Below are positions 1 through 11,249 of a stretch of DNA of 64,000 bases, in pieces. Source of the DNA: Eurosta solidaginis (taxonomy: Eukaryota; Arthropoda; Insecta; Diptera; Tephritidae); the NCBI RefSeq assembly GCF_040869045.1, contig NC_090324.1, positions 194,554,028 through 194,618,027 of the forward strand, read 5' to 3'. The notes under the pieces are model-generated. The model was given only the letters and a program-made list of their open reading frames with translations. It was not told the origin of the DNA and ran no database searches. The position numbers and the translations under genes were made by a program. The number at the start of each line of letters is the position of its first letter. Position 1 is the stretch's first letter.

Positions 1-2324
1 ACCGATCTCTATGATTTTTTCAGACAACAATATATGCTATATACGTAAGCAATCAGTGAAATTTGAAGCTTATAGCTGTTAAAATGGGGTAGAAATTGCG
101 AAAAGTTTCTTATCTGAACAATCGGTTGTATGAGATATATACTATATATACAACCGATCTCTATGATTTTTTCAGACAACAATATATGCTATATACGTAA
201 CCAATCGGTGAAATTTGAGGCTATAGCTGTTAAAATGGGGTAGAAATTGCGAAAAGTTTCTTATCTGAACAATCGGTTGTATGAGATATATACTATATAT
301 ACAACCGATCTCTATGAGTTTTTCAGACAACAATATATGCTATATAAGTAAATATTCGGTGAAATTTGAAGCTTCTAGCTGTTAAAATGGGGCTAAAATT
401 TGCGAAAATATATATATATATACTATATATATATACTATATATACCACCATATATATACTATATATACCACCGATCTTTATGATTTTTTCAGACAATAAT
501 ATATGCTATATACGTAAGCATTCGCTGAAATTTGAAGCCTCTAGCTCTTAAAATAGGGCAGTAATTACGAAAAGTTCCTTATCTGAACAATCGGTTGTGG
601 GGGATATATACTATATATACGACCGATCTCATAAATTTTTTCAGGCAACAATATGTGCAATATACGAAAGTATATGGTGAAGTTTGAAGCTTCAATCTGT
701 TAAATTGGGTAAGATATTACAAAAATCCTCTTTTTCTGAAAAATCGGTTGTATGGAGGATATATGCTATAGTGGTCCGATCCGGTCGGTTCCAACAAATG
801 TCTAATCGGACACCAAAATACACCTGCTCACCAAATTTTATCAAGATATCTCAAAAATTGAGGGACTAGTTTGCATACAAACAGACAGACGGACAGACGG
901 ATAGACGGACATGGCTAAATCAACTCAGCTCTTCAACCTGATTATTTCGGTGTACTTAATGGTGGGTCTATCTATTTTCCTTTAAGGACTTACAATTTTC
1001 GGTTTCGTGACGAAATTAATATACCATTTCATTTTCATGAAAGGTATAAAAATAGGTAGGTAATCTGTGTGAGGATGCAAAGCTTCACGTTTTTTGTGGT
1101 CTGCATGTAAAAACTATGGCTACGAATCACGTATTTCAAAAATATATGACGTAAACGTAACTATTTGAAGAAAATTTGATGAATCTTGAAGCTTCTAGCC
1201 GTAAAAAAGGGGTCAATATGACAGTTTATATGAAGTATATAATATATATACCACCGATCTCTATGATTTTTTCAGACAACAATATATGCTATATACGAAA
1301 GCATTTTGTGAAATTTGAAGCTTCTAACTGTTAAAACGGGGTAGAAATTGCGAAAAGTTTCTTATCTGAACAATCGGTTGTATGAGATATATACTATATA
1401 TAGAACCGATCTCTATGATTTTTTCAGACAACAGTATATGCTATATACCTAAGCAATCAGTGAAATTTGAAGCTTATAGCTGTTAAAATGGGGTAGAAAT
1501 TGCGAAAAGTTTCTTATCTGAACAATCGGTTGTATGATATATATACTATATATACAACCGATCTCTATGATTTTTTCAGACAACAATATATGCTATATAC
1601 GTAAGCAATCGGTGAAATTTGAAGCTTATAGCTGTTAAAATGGGGTAGAAATTGCGAAAAGTTTCTTATCTGAACAATCGGTTGTATGAGATATATACTA
1701 TATATACAACCGATCTCTATGATTTTTTCAGACAACAATATATGCTATATAAGTAAATATTCGGTGAAATTTAAAGCTTCTAGCTGTTAAAATTGGGCTA
1801 AAATTTGCTATAGTATATATATATATACTATATATACCACCATATATATACTATATATACCACCATATATATACTATATATACGACCGATCTCATAAATT
1901 TTTTCAGGCAACAATATGTTCAATATATTAAAGTATATGGTGAAGTTTGAAGCTTCAATCTGTTAAATTGGGTAAGATATTACAAAAATCCTCTTTTTCT
2001 GAAAAATCGGTTGTATGGAGGATATATGCTATAGTGGTCCGATCCGGTCGGTTCCGACAAATGTCTAATCGGACACCCAAATACACCTGCTCACCAAATT
2101 TTATCAAGATATCTCAAAAATTGAGGGACTAGTTTGCATACAAACAGACAGACGGACAGATGGACAGACGGACAGACGGACATGGCTAAAACAACTCAGC
2201 TCTTCAACCTGATTATTTCGGTATACTTAATGGTGGGTCTATCTATTTTCCTTTAAGGACTTACAATTTTCGGTTTCGTGACGAAATTAATATACCATTT
2301 CATTTTCATGAAAGGTATAAAAAT
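1..2324 (+). repeat. Family A tandem-repeat element, two head-to-tail composite units
   Basis: Each composite unit holds several monomers of about 151 bp; the phrase accgatctctatg recurs at 1, 153 and 304. Then come AT-rich tatatactatatata stretches and a conserved 3' segment with a (gacggaca)n run and gacggacatggctaaa. The unit ends at a hairpin followed by ggtataaaaa. The first unit is cut by the window start and ends near 1050. The second runs from about 1051 (ggtaggtaatctgtgtgagg) to 2324. Each monomer carries an inverted repeat: ATCGGTTGTAT at 121-131 pairs with ATACAACCGAT at 148-158. Small ORFs of 61 codons recur here only because the repeat recurs. I infer a non-autonomous, possibly Helentron-type (DINE-1-like) element; no transposase is present. 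Confidence 0.85.
2292..2318 (+). other. Terminal hairpin of family A unit
   Basis: The stem ATACC-a-TTTCAT pairs with ATGAAA-GGTAT around a 4-nt loop, and is followed directly by AAAAAT. The same hairpin closes the other units, for example at 1021-1047 and 26005-26031. A hairpin just inside the 3' terminus is a hallmark of Helitron/Helentron elements, so I read it as the 3' end signal; that role is inferred. Confidence 0.65.
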
Positions 2325-2877
2325 ATATAAATAAAGGATATTAAATAATGGATATAAAAATTACAATATATGTATGTATATAAAAATTCAATTCAATTAT
2401 TAAGTAATAGGTTTGTGTGTATGTATGTATGTGTATGGTAATTCAAGTGATTTGTGGGTTTATGCGTATGAGGAAAGAAAAAAAACTTACACGTTAATAT
2501 CAAAAACGAAAATTTTGAAGTATATAAAAAAATTTATTAAAACTGAAGTTAAATTCAGGGGCTATGTGCGTGTGTGTGTGTGTGAGAATTCAAACAAGGT
2601 TTGTTTGGGTGTAAAATATTATGTATATGCTCGATTAGCAATACAATAGAAATTTAAGACTTACAAAAGGGAGAATTCAAATTATATGTTGGCTTGTGTG
2701 TGTATGAGTAGCAAGACAAACCTTTTTTTTTTTTATTTTTCTGCCTTAAATGTCTCGTATCCAACCCAAAAATATGACCCAAAACCAAAAGCAAAATAAC
2801 TCAGGGATTAAAAATTAAATGCGAATAATATTTTTGACACCTAGTGATCTAGGTTTGAGGATTTAGGGGTCTGACCC
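2325..2877. other. AT-rich spacer with (TG)n microsatellites, no gene
   Basis: This stretch lies between the family A array and the 5' LTR. It contains tg-rich tracts near 2411-2440 and 2566-2590 and a T tract near 2723. A 78-codon ORF spans the microsatellites and has no recognisable domain, so I do not call a gene. Confidence 0.6.
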
Positions 2878-3120
2878 TGTAACGACAGCCTTGTAGCAAC
2901 CTACGCCCCTGTGCGCCTACACGCACGCGCACCACTGTCTCTGCAAATAACAATGCCAATTATCTGCAGAGCAACTGCGTATTATGTGTGTATGTGTGTG
3001 AATATAGAGCCAATCGTTGTAGCTAATATGTTGGAAGCCTTCCAGGAACTTTGAGTGACTTTCGGATAAAGTGGGTTGACAGTAAACCGAAAACGGTAGT
3101 GGCAAAAGGAAAAAGTTGTC

Positions 3121-3127
3121 TATAAAA
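3121..3127 (+). promoter_or_regulatory. TATA box of 5' LTR promoter
   Basis: TATAAAA sits in the context gttgtcTATAAAAgggcc and is conserved at 13312 in the 3' LTR. Transcription would start about 30 bp downstream, which makes U3 about 270 bp and the R-U5 part very long. Confidence 0.6.
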
Positions 3128-3375
3128 GGGCCACCATCCCGTTTTTCTCTATCACAAAGTTTTGAATACGGTGCCACAACGCGAGTGCAGTGAAAGCGAA
3201 ATAAAAAAAAATTAAATGCAAAAAAAAAAAAATAAAATACAAAAAAAAAGTGTAAAAGTGTGTAAAGTAATAAAATTTCAAAGTGCGAAACCGTAAGCTA
3301 CCGGTTCGTTGAAAAGTGCCGCATCCAAAGGTAACAGTACACCTGCCACCAACAGATCCAGCGCCACCAGCAACG

Positions 3376-3783
3376 GTAAGTACCACCACCATTCCCATAC
3401 ACCCAAAGCCCTTACTGTAGTCCCATGTCCATAACCTCTATTAACACCCGCATAATTTCTCTAACCTTTTTTTTTTCATCCTATAGTTTCTATTGAAGGA
3501 AGTCCGAAAGGAAACCAACCACTATCGTCGATGCTAGGCACCAAAAATCCACCAACGGTAAGTAAATACATCCACCTTAGTAACTAGCCCAAATATGATA
3601 TCAAATTTAGTGCCATTTTCTCAAGTGAATTTCATAGTTTATCTGCTCTGATTTTGAGAGAAAATTGATTTATTTTTGGGCAGATAAACATTAAAGTTCG
3701 CCGGAGAAATGGCCTATAAATGCTATACATGACATTGTTATGCCCAGCTTCATATTTTTATTGTTTGGTTTTCCTTTTCTTAG
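3376..3783 (+). other. Two intron-like blocks inside the LTR leader
   Basis: Donor CG|GTAAGTAC at 3376 pairs with acceptor tcctatAG ending at 3486 (111 nt). A 71-nt exon-like block follows. Then donor CG|GTAAGTAA at 3558 pairs with acceptor ttttcttAG ending at 3783 (226 nt). A third donor-like site, CAC|GTAAGCC, lies at 3924. All sites recur in the 3' LTR: 13537-13655, 13726-13962 and 14104. The conservation and good consensus suggest a spliced leader; splicing itself is inferred. Confidence 0.5.
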
Positions 3784-6456
3784 AATCACCACAAGGAGAC
3801 TAGCTTAAAGCAACGGTGCGATGCACACAAACCACCAACTACAAACCACACCGCGTCACAGCCACCAACAGACACCACACCGAGTCACAAACACCAAAAG
3901 CTACAAAAACCCACACCGAACACGTAAGCCACCAGTACAACATAAAACACTCTCATTCGTCCAAACCACAAAAAAAAAAAAAAGGAAAAAGTAAGAAAAA
4001 TCGCATCCACACCAAAAGATTGCATACATCCAAATTCACAACCACACGCATTTGCAACCAACCACCGAAACATAGATAAGCTACTACACCGCAGATCCAC
4101 ATTCAAAACCACAACCTCAGAAATAAACGCATAACCTTAACCACGAAACATCCAACCAGCAACCACACCTGCCGATCACAAACACACCGGCGACCACCAC
4201 ACAACTACACAAACAATAACCACGCAACACTCAAAAACACCGCGACCACATTTCTACATACATCCTGATACGAAACATTCAAACACAGAAACAGTAAAAG
4301 CAACATCCAAAAAATCAATACACGGTAAGCGCAAACATAACCAACGCTATTAACAGGTGAAAGACACTCAACTCTAAACGCATACAAAGAGAGGGCTGCA
4401 CATCACATCACACCACACCGAACAAGAGCACGCAACATATCACATCACATCAGATCACATCACTTCACGTTGTATCACATCATATCACAAACTACAATTA
4501 GCGGTGAGTTATATATAGCTGGTCGCTGGTGTGGATTGCTACATCAGCAGGGCTGTGGTGAGAAGACATCTCAAAGGTAGAGAGTACACTCAGCACATTA
4601 TTCGAATTCGCCGCAAATACGACAACACCAAACTACCACGGAGGGGACCGACAATATTGATTTAGGTTTTTTGTTGTTTAAAAATTATGTTTTAGATTGT
4701 AAGATTTATGCCCTGAATCTCCCTTAACTCCTAAGCCTGAAATATTGGTGAATTGTAAGTTAGTTTTTTTTTTGGAATCTTCTCATTCTTATATGCATAC
4801 ACATCTTTCATACATATTTAACTTACCCAAAAATACACACACATATGTATCAACCACTTCACACACATTTCTTTTTTTTCGCACATACCTACATATAATT
4901 TCATTTGCTTATATATATTTCAATATTTGTGGTGCTTACTAAGTATTTGCCTAATTTTTTTTTGAACCTTCTTGGGTTTTTTTTTTAAATTTTTTTTTCA
5001 CACCCTAATCCGTGGGTACACAGGAATCTTTTCGATTTTTATTACATATTGCTAATTTCTTTCTATTAAAATTTTTTTTCATTATATTTTTCTTTTAACT
5101 TCGTTTTCCAGACAAAAAAATATAGAAATTCTTTTCATTTTTTTTTGGCTTGGATTTTTCTTGGTGTGAAAGGAGGATCCTACTCCACGCACTTGGTGAA
5201 ACTACATGACACACGGGTCACCTCCTTTTTTTTCTCCACATTTGTAACTTTTTTTTTATCACTTAATTTTTAACCACTTGGTTTTTCTTTATACTTACTA
5301 CAATACTTTCACTAAAAGCGTGTTTCGCACTCAGCTCGCGATTCTTTTCACTTTTTTTTATTATTTTATTTTTTTAAACGTTTTTCTTTTGGTAATTAAC
5401 ACGATCGCGAAAAATGTGCATGCGTGTTTTTACTATTACAAACCGGAACTGAAAGTTCCATGAGGTAATAGTATATAATAGTGCAAAAGTACATGGAATA
5501 GGGTTTTTTTTGCTCTTTGTTTCTGTTTTCTTTCAGCTCCCGCTGCTACAGCCTTGGTACCTGGACTGCAGATGAGCGTGAGGAGATGAGTCCGTGAATG
5601 GTTATATATAATGAATGGTAATCTGTATCTAGTTTGTTGTAATCTCTCTTATTTTTTTTGTTTCTTTGCCTTCCATATAATCGTATGCACATATTTTATT
5701 GATCACCGTAACTATTGCTAAATGCAAGCAAGAGTTAAAGATTGTAGTAAAAGGGTGTTCCTATCTGGGTTATTTTATTTTCTTGTTATCTATTTGACAT
5801 TTTTTTTACTTGGAATATTATATGCAGTAATTGCAGTATCCTTTTTGTTATTTTGATTGAGTTTAGATCAGGATAAGAAATAATAGAATTTAGAATTACC
5901 AATACAAATCACTAGATATAAGTAAACATAGAATTTGTGAAAGTAAACTTGTATGAAGAGGAAATGAGTTATTTCGAATTTATTGGCTGAAACAGTGTTA
6001 GGAAAAATGCAGGCCTTCTAAGTTTTCTTTTGTGTTAGTGTGGGTGTTGCCCTTGTGGCACACTAGGAATGAGTTAGGTGTTGCAACCCACTGACGGACG
6101 GTGATTTAGACTAGACCATTACAGACGGACGAACGTCAGGACAAGGGAACTCCACTCGGTTATCGGAGTCAAAGTGGAGTTCAAGGTTGTTCATGCCTCA
6201 TGAAAAAAAGGGGTGGGATGACTCCACCTGACACGGACGGTCTTCTCCCGCTTGCTCTCTTCTCCTTTTCTTTCTCCTTATCTTCTACAGGTCCCTATGT
6301 TTTTCTCCCTAGGCATGATAATTATAATTTTGTTTTTGTGACTGTGGGTTGAGGAAGGTGGCAAGAACCGCGCCTCAACGCCGACGAGCCTCAGCCGGGC
6401 TACCACCATGCCTAACCGCCACCCTTCTCGCCCCGGACCAAGCATTTACATTACAA

Positions 6457-6469
6457 TGGCGCCCAACGT
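6457..6469 (+). other. Primer binding site, tRNA-Lys type
   Basis: TGGCGCCCAACGT is the standard complement of the 3' end of tRNA-Lys used by many retroelements, including Osvaldo/Ulysses-like ones. It starts one base after the inferred LTR end, and it is the main reason for placing that end at 6455. Confidence 0.8.
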
Positions 6470-8345
6470 AATAGCCCGATCATCTTTTTGTTTTTTTTTT
6501 CACATTTCATTCTATTAAGTTTTCTTTCGATTCTCTTCTTCAAATTTCCAACGAATAACCCAACTCTTCCTTTCCCTTCATAACTTAATATTTTGATTTT
6601 TTTTTTCCTGTTTTTCATTTCATTAACAAATTTCTCACTGTTCTCATGTCAAGTAAAAATTTCTAACTAATTTATTTTCCTTCTCTCGGACAGGTTAGGG
6701 TTACGAAGGTAGCATCACTTTCCAAGTCGGTGAAGTGATTTGTGCCTAAGTGATATTTAGATAGACGGGGGGTAGTGTTAGTCCGACTTCGAGGTTCCCT
6801 TTCTTCGATTTCAACGTCTTGATAAGGTGGTATTCGTAGTCGAGACTAGCACAGTCCAAGACGTTTTTGTTTGTGGCAAAGCTGCTTAAGCTGCCAGGTA
6901 GATGTTCCAGCAACACCTACATGTGCGGTTTGCAGCTTTTGACCACTGGGGGTAGATTTGGGTTTTTATTGAAAGATGTTCGGCAACCACGGCTGGAGCA
7001 AGTGCTCTGACCGTTGAAGTGTCGAATAGGGTAATTAAAAGGGGGACTAGCTGACATGACTTCGGACTGAGCACTGACGGACGTAAGCAGCACCGACCTA
7101 AGTTTCAATTCCTTCGCGAGGTCAACACCGATACACGCTAACCACTTAACGAATATTTTACCGTTGCAAGTTAAAATAACTATAATACCATAAAATCAGC
7201 GTTTACTTAGTTTCCAAATCAATTTGAGTTTAATTTAAATAGAGCTTAATTTTTTAATATTTTTACCGTTTTCATTTTAGTTTCTCAAATTGTCTTATAT
7301 ATTTTTTATTGAATTTTTTTAGCAAGTATCTAGGAGATACATAAGCCACCAAATTTTAGATTTAGATTCGGATTGTCCTTTTTAGTTTAATTTATTGTTT
7401 TCTACCTATTGCTTTATTTTACGCTTTACTTTTTTATACAAATTTCATCGTTCTAAGCGATCAAGCAAGAATAGTTAATCAACCACAAACTGAATTTTAA
7501 AGTGGATTCTGAATTGTTAGTCTTTTTATTTCTTTAATATTTGTTTTTTTTTTATAGCATTGCTTTTCCAGCTTTTTTTTACATTATTCCAATAAGTTAG
7601 TTTCTAGGAAACTATAAGCCACCGAATTGGAGTAAAGGTGGATATTTAGTTTTGATTTCCTCATTAATTCTCTTTACTACTTTTCTTTATAAAATTTCTT
7701 AATCATAATAATAGAGTCTAATACCAATAGAACTAAGCGAAACAAATATTGAGTTAGAGCCAGTACTGAATTTTAATTGTTATTATTTATTTTTTTTTTC
7801 TTGTATAAATCTAGTTTTTTGTTTTATTTTTCCTACCACGTTTTGAATTCTGTAGAGGATACTGAATTTTCAACCTCGCTAAATTTTAATAGTCCATACG
7901 TTTAAGAAATCGACACACACACTTGCGCGTACATATTTATATTCGAATTCTATCAGAACACACATACATATATTATTCCACATATAGTAATTCATTTTAT
8001 ATTTTGATACTGAAGTGATTCCTATATGTAAATTTTTGAATTTTTTTATTTACACATATTTCTTTACACACACGTACATTTATATAAATAACAACGGTCA
8101 AATATAAATCCTTAGAAGTTTTAATTTACAGCTTGTTTTTTGCGTTAATTTTAAAATTTTTGGGATTTTGTACATCGCGAATTTCGTTGTTTGATATAAA
8201 GAATTATTTTTTTTTGGGAATTTTCAATCCTATTAATAACCTTTTTTGTTTTTCTCGTTGAAAGCAAAAGTTTGAATAATAGCTTTAGACCATCTTCGGC
8301 AAATTTTCTTTAGATTGCTTTTTGTGTACCTCATCTCAGTGGTAC
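6470..8345 (+). other. Long untranslated leader of the Gypsy element
   Basis: This is T-rich sequence between the primer site and gag, with no ORF of note. Two similar blocks, each with an 'agtatctaggagatacataagccaccaaatt'-type core (about 7323-7355 and 7595-7630), suggest an internal duplication. Dinucleotide-rich ca/ta tracts lie at 7900-8100. Confidence 0.55.
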
Positions 8346-9563
8346 ATGGATAGGCAACAAGAGGAAGAAGAAATACGAAGGCCTGGATTAGGGATTTTTA
8401 ATAGCAATAGACGAAGGCCGGTCACTCGAAGCATCTCTGGAGCACTCGAGAACCAGGTAGTTGGGCCTGTATTCACACAGATAGACACGGGTATTGAGAT
8501 TCCGGTAGACTTCCTGCCAACCGATTTCCTTAACCGTTGTTCTGCCAGAGTTTTTGGAAATTTTGAGCTGATTGCCGGGGGGAGGAAAGAGTTCGCTGTG
8601 ACCAACACGCTAGTAGTAGAAGACACCGAAAGGTCCCTTAGTTTTTCTCGAAAGTTGTCTATGCTGGAGATGTCCGAACAGGGAGAGGATCAGCATGCGG
8701 GAGGAGCATTCGGGGGAGCTAGACCACGGAGACCACCTGGAAATGAAGAGCAGGAGGGACGACGAAATACTGCACCGCCTGCAGATCGCATGGACAATTT
8801 GAATGCGATCATGGAAACTATCTCACAGCAAAACCAAATCGTACTAGAAGCAATGGACGAGTTCCGTAAGATGAGAGCCGACGTGTCACGTCTAAGTAAT
8901 CGAGTAGCAGACGTGGAGTCGTCGATGCAAGCACCAGCAGCAGCACCTCCTCCAGCGTCTACCTCAACACCAGGGCATAACAACGAAAGGGCAAGTAGGG
9001 AAACTAGCGGCAACACTCAGCTAAGGGAAGATAGGCTTAGGGACAATTACGGCAGAAAGCGGATCGATCTTCATAAGTGGAACCTTAAGTTCGATGGGTC
9101 GCCGACGGGAATGACGGTCGAAAGTTTTGTTTTTAGGGTAGATAGGATGAGATTGCAGTACCAGTTGAGTTACGAGCAGATACTTGCAGATTTTCACTGT
9201 TTAGTGACTGGCTCGGCGCTCAAATGGTACTGGCAGGTCTTAGAAGATAACGCAGATGATCCACACTTCGACTACTCTTGCCTGAAAATGGAACTTTTGG
9301 CCCAATTCAAATCGGCAGACTCCGATTACGAGGTGATCCGCGAGATCATGGAGAGGAAGCAACTCCCGCAAGAGAGTTTCGACGAGTTTTACGCCGATAT
9401 CCATGATCTCACCTTCCACCTGAGAACAAGAATTCCAGAGCCAGGGTTGGTGAATATAATAAAAGGAAACCTTAAGCTATTCTTGGCAAATTTAACTTTT
9501 AGCTCCAAGTTGACGACCCTAGCTGAATTGAAACATGAGTGCAAGCGAGCAAGAAGCTCATGA
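8346..9563 (+). CDS. gag: Gag polyprotein of Osvaldo/Ulysses-like element, C-terminally truncated
   Basis: The frame is open from 8322, but that position is TTG; the first ATG in frame is 8346 (MDRQQEEEE), which I take as the start, giving about 405 residues. It would form the particle core. The N-terminal part is charged. A mid-region of alternating Q/N and a coiled-coil-like stretch (MDNLNAIMETISQQNQIVLE) follows, then the retrotransposon gag domain (KWNLKFDGSPTGMTVESFV ... GSALKWYWQVL). The protein stops at KHECKRARSS, before any CCHC zinc knuckle, and the protease is absent downstream, so a deletion probably removed the gag-pol junction. Confidence 0.8.
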   Translation: MDRQQEEEEIRRPGLGIFNSNRRRPVTRSISGALENQVVGPVFTQIDTGIEIPVDFLPTDFLNRCSARVFGNFELIAGGRKEFAVTNTLVVEDTERSLSFSRKLSMLEMSEQGEDQHAGGAFGGARPRRPPGNEEQEGRRNTAPPADRMDNLNAIMETISQQNQIVLEAMDEFRKMRADVSRLSNRVADVESSMQAPAAAPPPASTSTPGHNNERASRETSGNTQLREDRLRDNYGRKRIDLHKWNLKFDGSPTGMTVESFVFRVDRMRLQYQLSYEQILADFHCLVTGSALKWYWQVLEDNADDPHFDYSCLKMELLAQFKSADSDYEVIREIMERKQLPQESFDEFYADIHDLTFHLRTRIPEPGLVNIIKGNLKLFLANLTFSSKLTTLAELKHECKRARSS

Positions 9564-9717
9564 AAGAAAATAGGGCAGGTTTAAAGCAAAAAGCGAAGTG
9601 GGGGTCAATTATGGTGAAACAGGGGCAGAATTAGAAGCTTTCAATAGGAACACTAGGGACATGACAGGGTCAAATAAAATGAAGCCCACTTAGTGTTGTT
9701 GGTAGGGGACGAAGTGA

Positions 9718-11249
9718 CACGTCTAAGAGTGCTGTCGTATCAGAACTTGCACCCGCCGAGGGTGATGTGTGTTTTGATGCGGTGCAACGTACGCGAAGTC
9801 CCGAGGAAAACAAAGCGTTAGAGGGCATCAAGGCGCAGTTTCCGTCGTTTGCGGTTCTGGGACTGGGAAAACCCGACATGGAAGAACACATTATTGAAGT
9901 CACTGATGAACACCTACCCGTGAAGCAAAGGCATTATCCTATTTCACCCGCAGTACAGAAATTAATATACAACGAGCTCGATCGCATGCTAGAGATCGGA
10001 GTAATAGAAGAGAGCAACAGCTGCTGGAACTCACCTGTGTCCCTCGTAATCAAAGGAACCAAAACAGACTGTGCCTCGATGCCCGAAATGTTAATGAACG
10101 CACCATTAAAGATGCCTATCCACTCCCACATATTGATGGTATTTTAAGCCGACTACAAAATACCCGCTATATATCTGCCATCGACTTAAAAGACGCGTTT
10201 TGGCAGATACCATTAGAGAAGAAATCAAGAGAAAAGACGGCTTTCACTGTACCTGGGAGACCCTTGTACCATTTCACGGTAATGCCTTTCGGGCTGTGTA
10301 ACGCTGCACAGCGCATGTGCCGACTAATGGACAAGGCGATACCCGCTTCCCTTCGTGAATCAGTGTTTGTGTATCTAGACGATTTACTTGTTTGTTCAGA
10401 AGATTTTTCGTCTCATTTATATTTGTTATCTGTTGTAGCTAAATGTCTCCGTGATGCGAAATTGACGATCAACGTTGAGAAGAGCAAATTTTGTTACAAG
10501 GAAGTGCGCTTTCTCGGATACGTGGTCGGGGACGGATTCATCCGTACAGACGATAGTAAAATAGCGGCGATGCGAGACTTTCCGGAGCCACGAACTCCGA
10601 AACAGCTTAGAAGGTTCCTGGGGATGACGGGATGGTATAGACGATTTATACAGGACTATGCCACGATTGCTGCACCACTACACGACAGATTGACGAAAGA
10701 AAACATAAAAAAGTTTTCAATGACGGAGGATGCAAAGGCGGCGTTTAACAGCCTAAAACAGAGCCTGATATTGGCACCAGTGCTGACTCACCCGGACTTC
10801 AACAGACATTTTTACATACAGTGTGACGCATCGACAGACGGGTGGGTGGAATACTATTCCAACTGGACGACGAAAACAACGAACGACCGATAGCGTATGT
10901 ATCAGCTAAACTAAATAAAGCGCAACGCAACTACAGTATTACGGAACTGGAATGTTACGCTGCTGTAATCAGCATAAAGAGGTTCAGGCCATACGTGGAG
11001 GGTCTACCTTTTACGGTGATAACAGATCACGCTAGCTTGAAATGGCTCATGGGTCGAAAGGATCTTTCAGGTCGATTGGCTAGATGGAGCCTAAAACTAC
11101 AGTCATATGATTTCAAGATAGAACACCGTAAGGGGACCCAAAACGTAGTGCCTGATGCTCTCTCACGAATGGACATGGATGAAATCGACGTCAATGACAG
11201 AAGACTGGACATCGACATTAACTCGGAAGCCTTTAAGTCGATTGAATAA
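9718..11249 (+). pseudogene. pol: Pol fragment: reverse transcriptase and RNase H, frameshifted
   Basis: The frame is open from about 9718 through the RT N-terminus (HYPISPAVQKLIYNELDRML). A frameshift near 10060, at an aaccaaaacag tract, moves the rest of RT into another frame, which carries DLKDAFWQIPL, the FTVPGRPLYHF region and the catalytic YLDD (VYLDDLLV). A second shift near 10842 separates RT from RNase H (IAYVSAKLNKAQRNYSITELE ... ITDHASLKWL). The RNase H frame ends at a TAA at 11247. No DTG/DSG protease lies between gag and RT. The enzyme would copy element RNA into DNA in the cytoplasmic particle, but this copy cannot make it. Confidence 0.85.

Larger units (their letters stand above)
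2878..6455 (+). repeat. 5' LTR, about 3.58 kb
   Basis: The LTR starts TGTAACGACAGCC and, by my reading, ends ...CATTTACATTACA, giving the terminal inverted repeat TGTAA/TTACA. One base separates it from a tRNA-Lys primer site. The first 1.8 kb matches 13069-14907 closely; the rest has no second copy in the window. It contains a TATA box (3121), intron-like blocks (3376-3783), an ACC-rich stretch (3815-4450) and T-rich sequence (4650-5800). Alternatively the LTR ends near 4660, but then the primer site would lie 1.8 kb away, which does not fit the family. Confidence 0.7.

Noticed and set aside
684..869. A conserved 61-codon ORF (MKLQSVKLGKILQKSS...) repeated about six times in the window
   Set aside because: It lies within the family A 3' segment and is copied with it. 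Differences between copies do not favour synonymous positions, there is no domain, and the start lies in repeat sequence. It is a by-product of the repeat.
3816..4387. Several ORFs rich in T, H, K or C/V on both strands of the LTR
   Set aside because: They follow from the ACC/CACA-rich composition. No domain, no start context, and the frames differ between the two LTRs.
5585..5597. gatgagtccgtga in the 5' LTR, identical to the first half of a classic hammerhead ribozyme
   Set aside because: The required partner strand and GAAAC are missing downstream (atggttatatat follows), and no helix I/III pairing is found. Probably chance.
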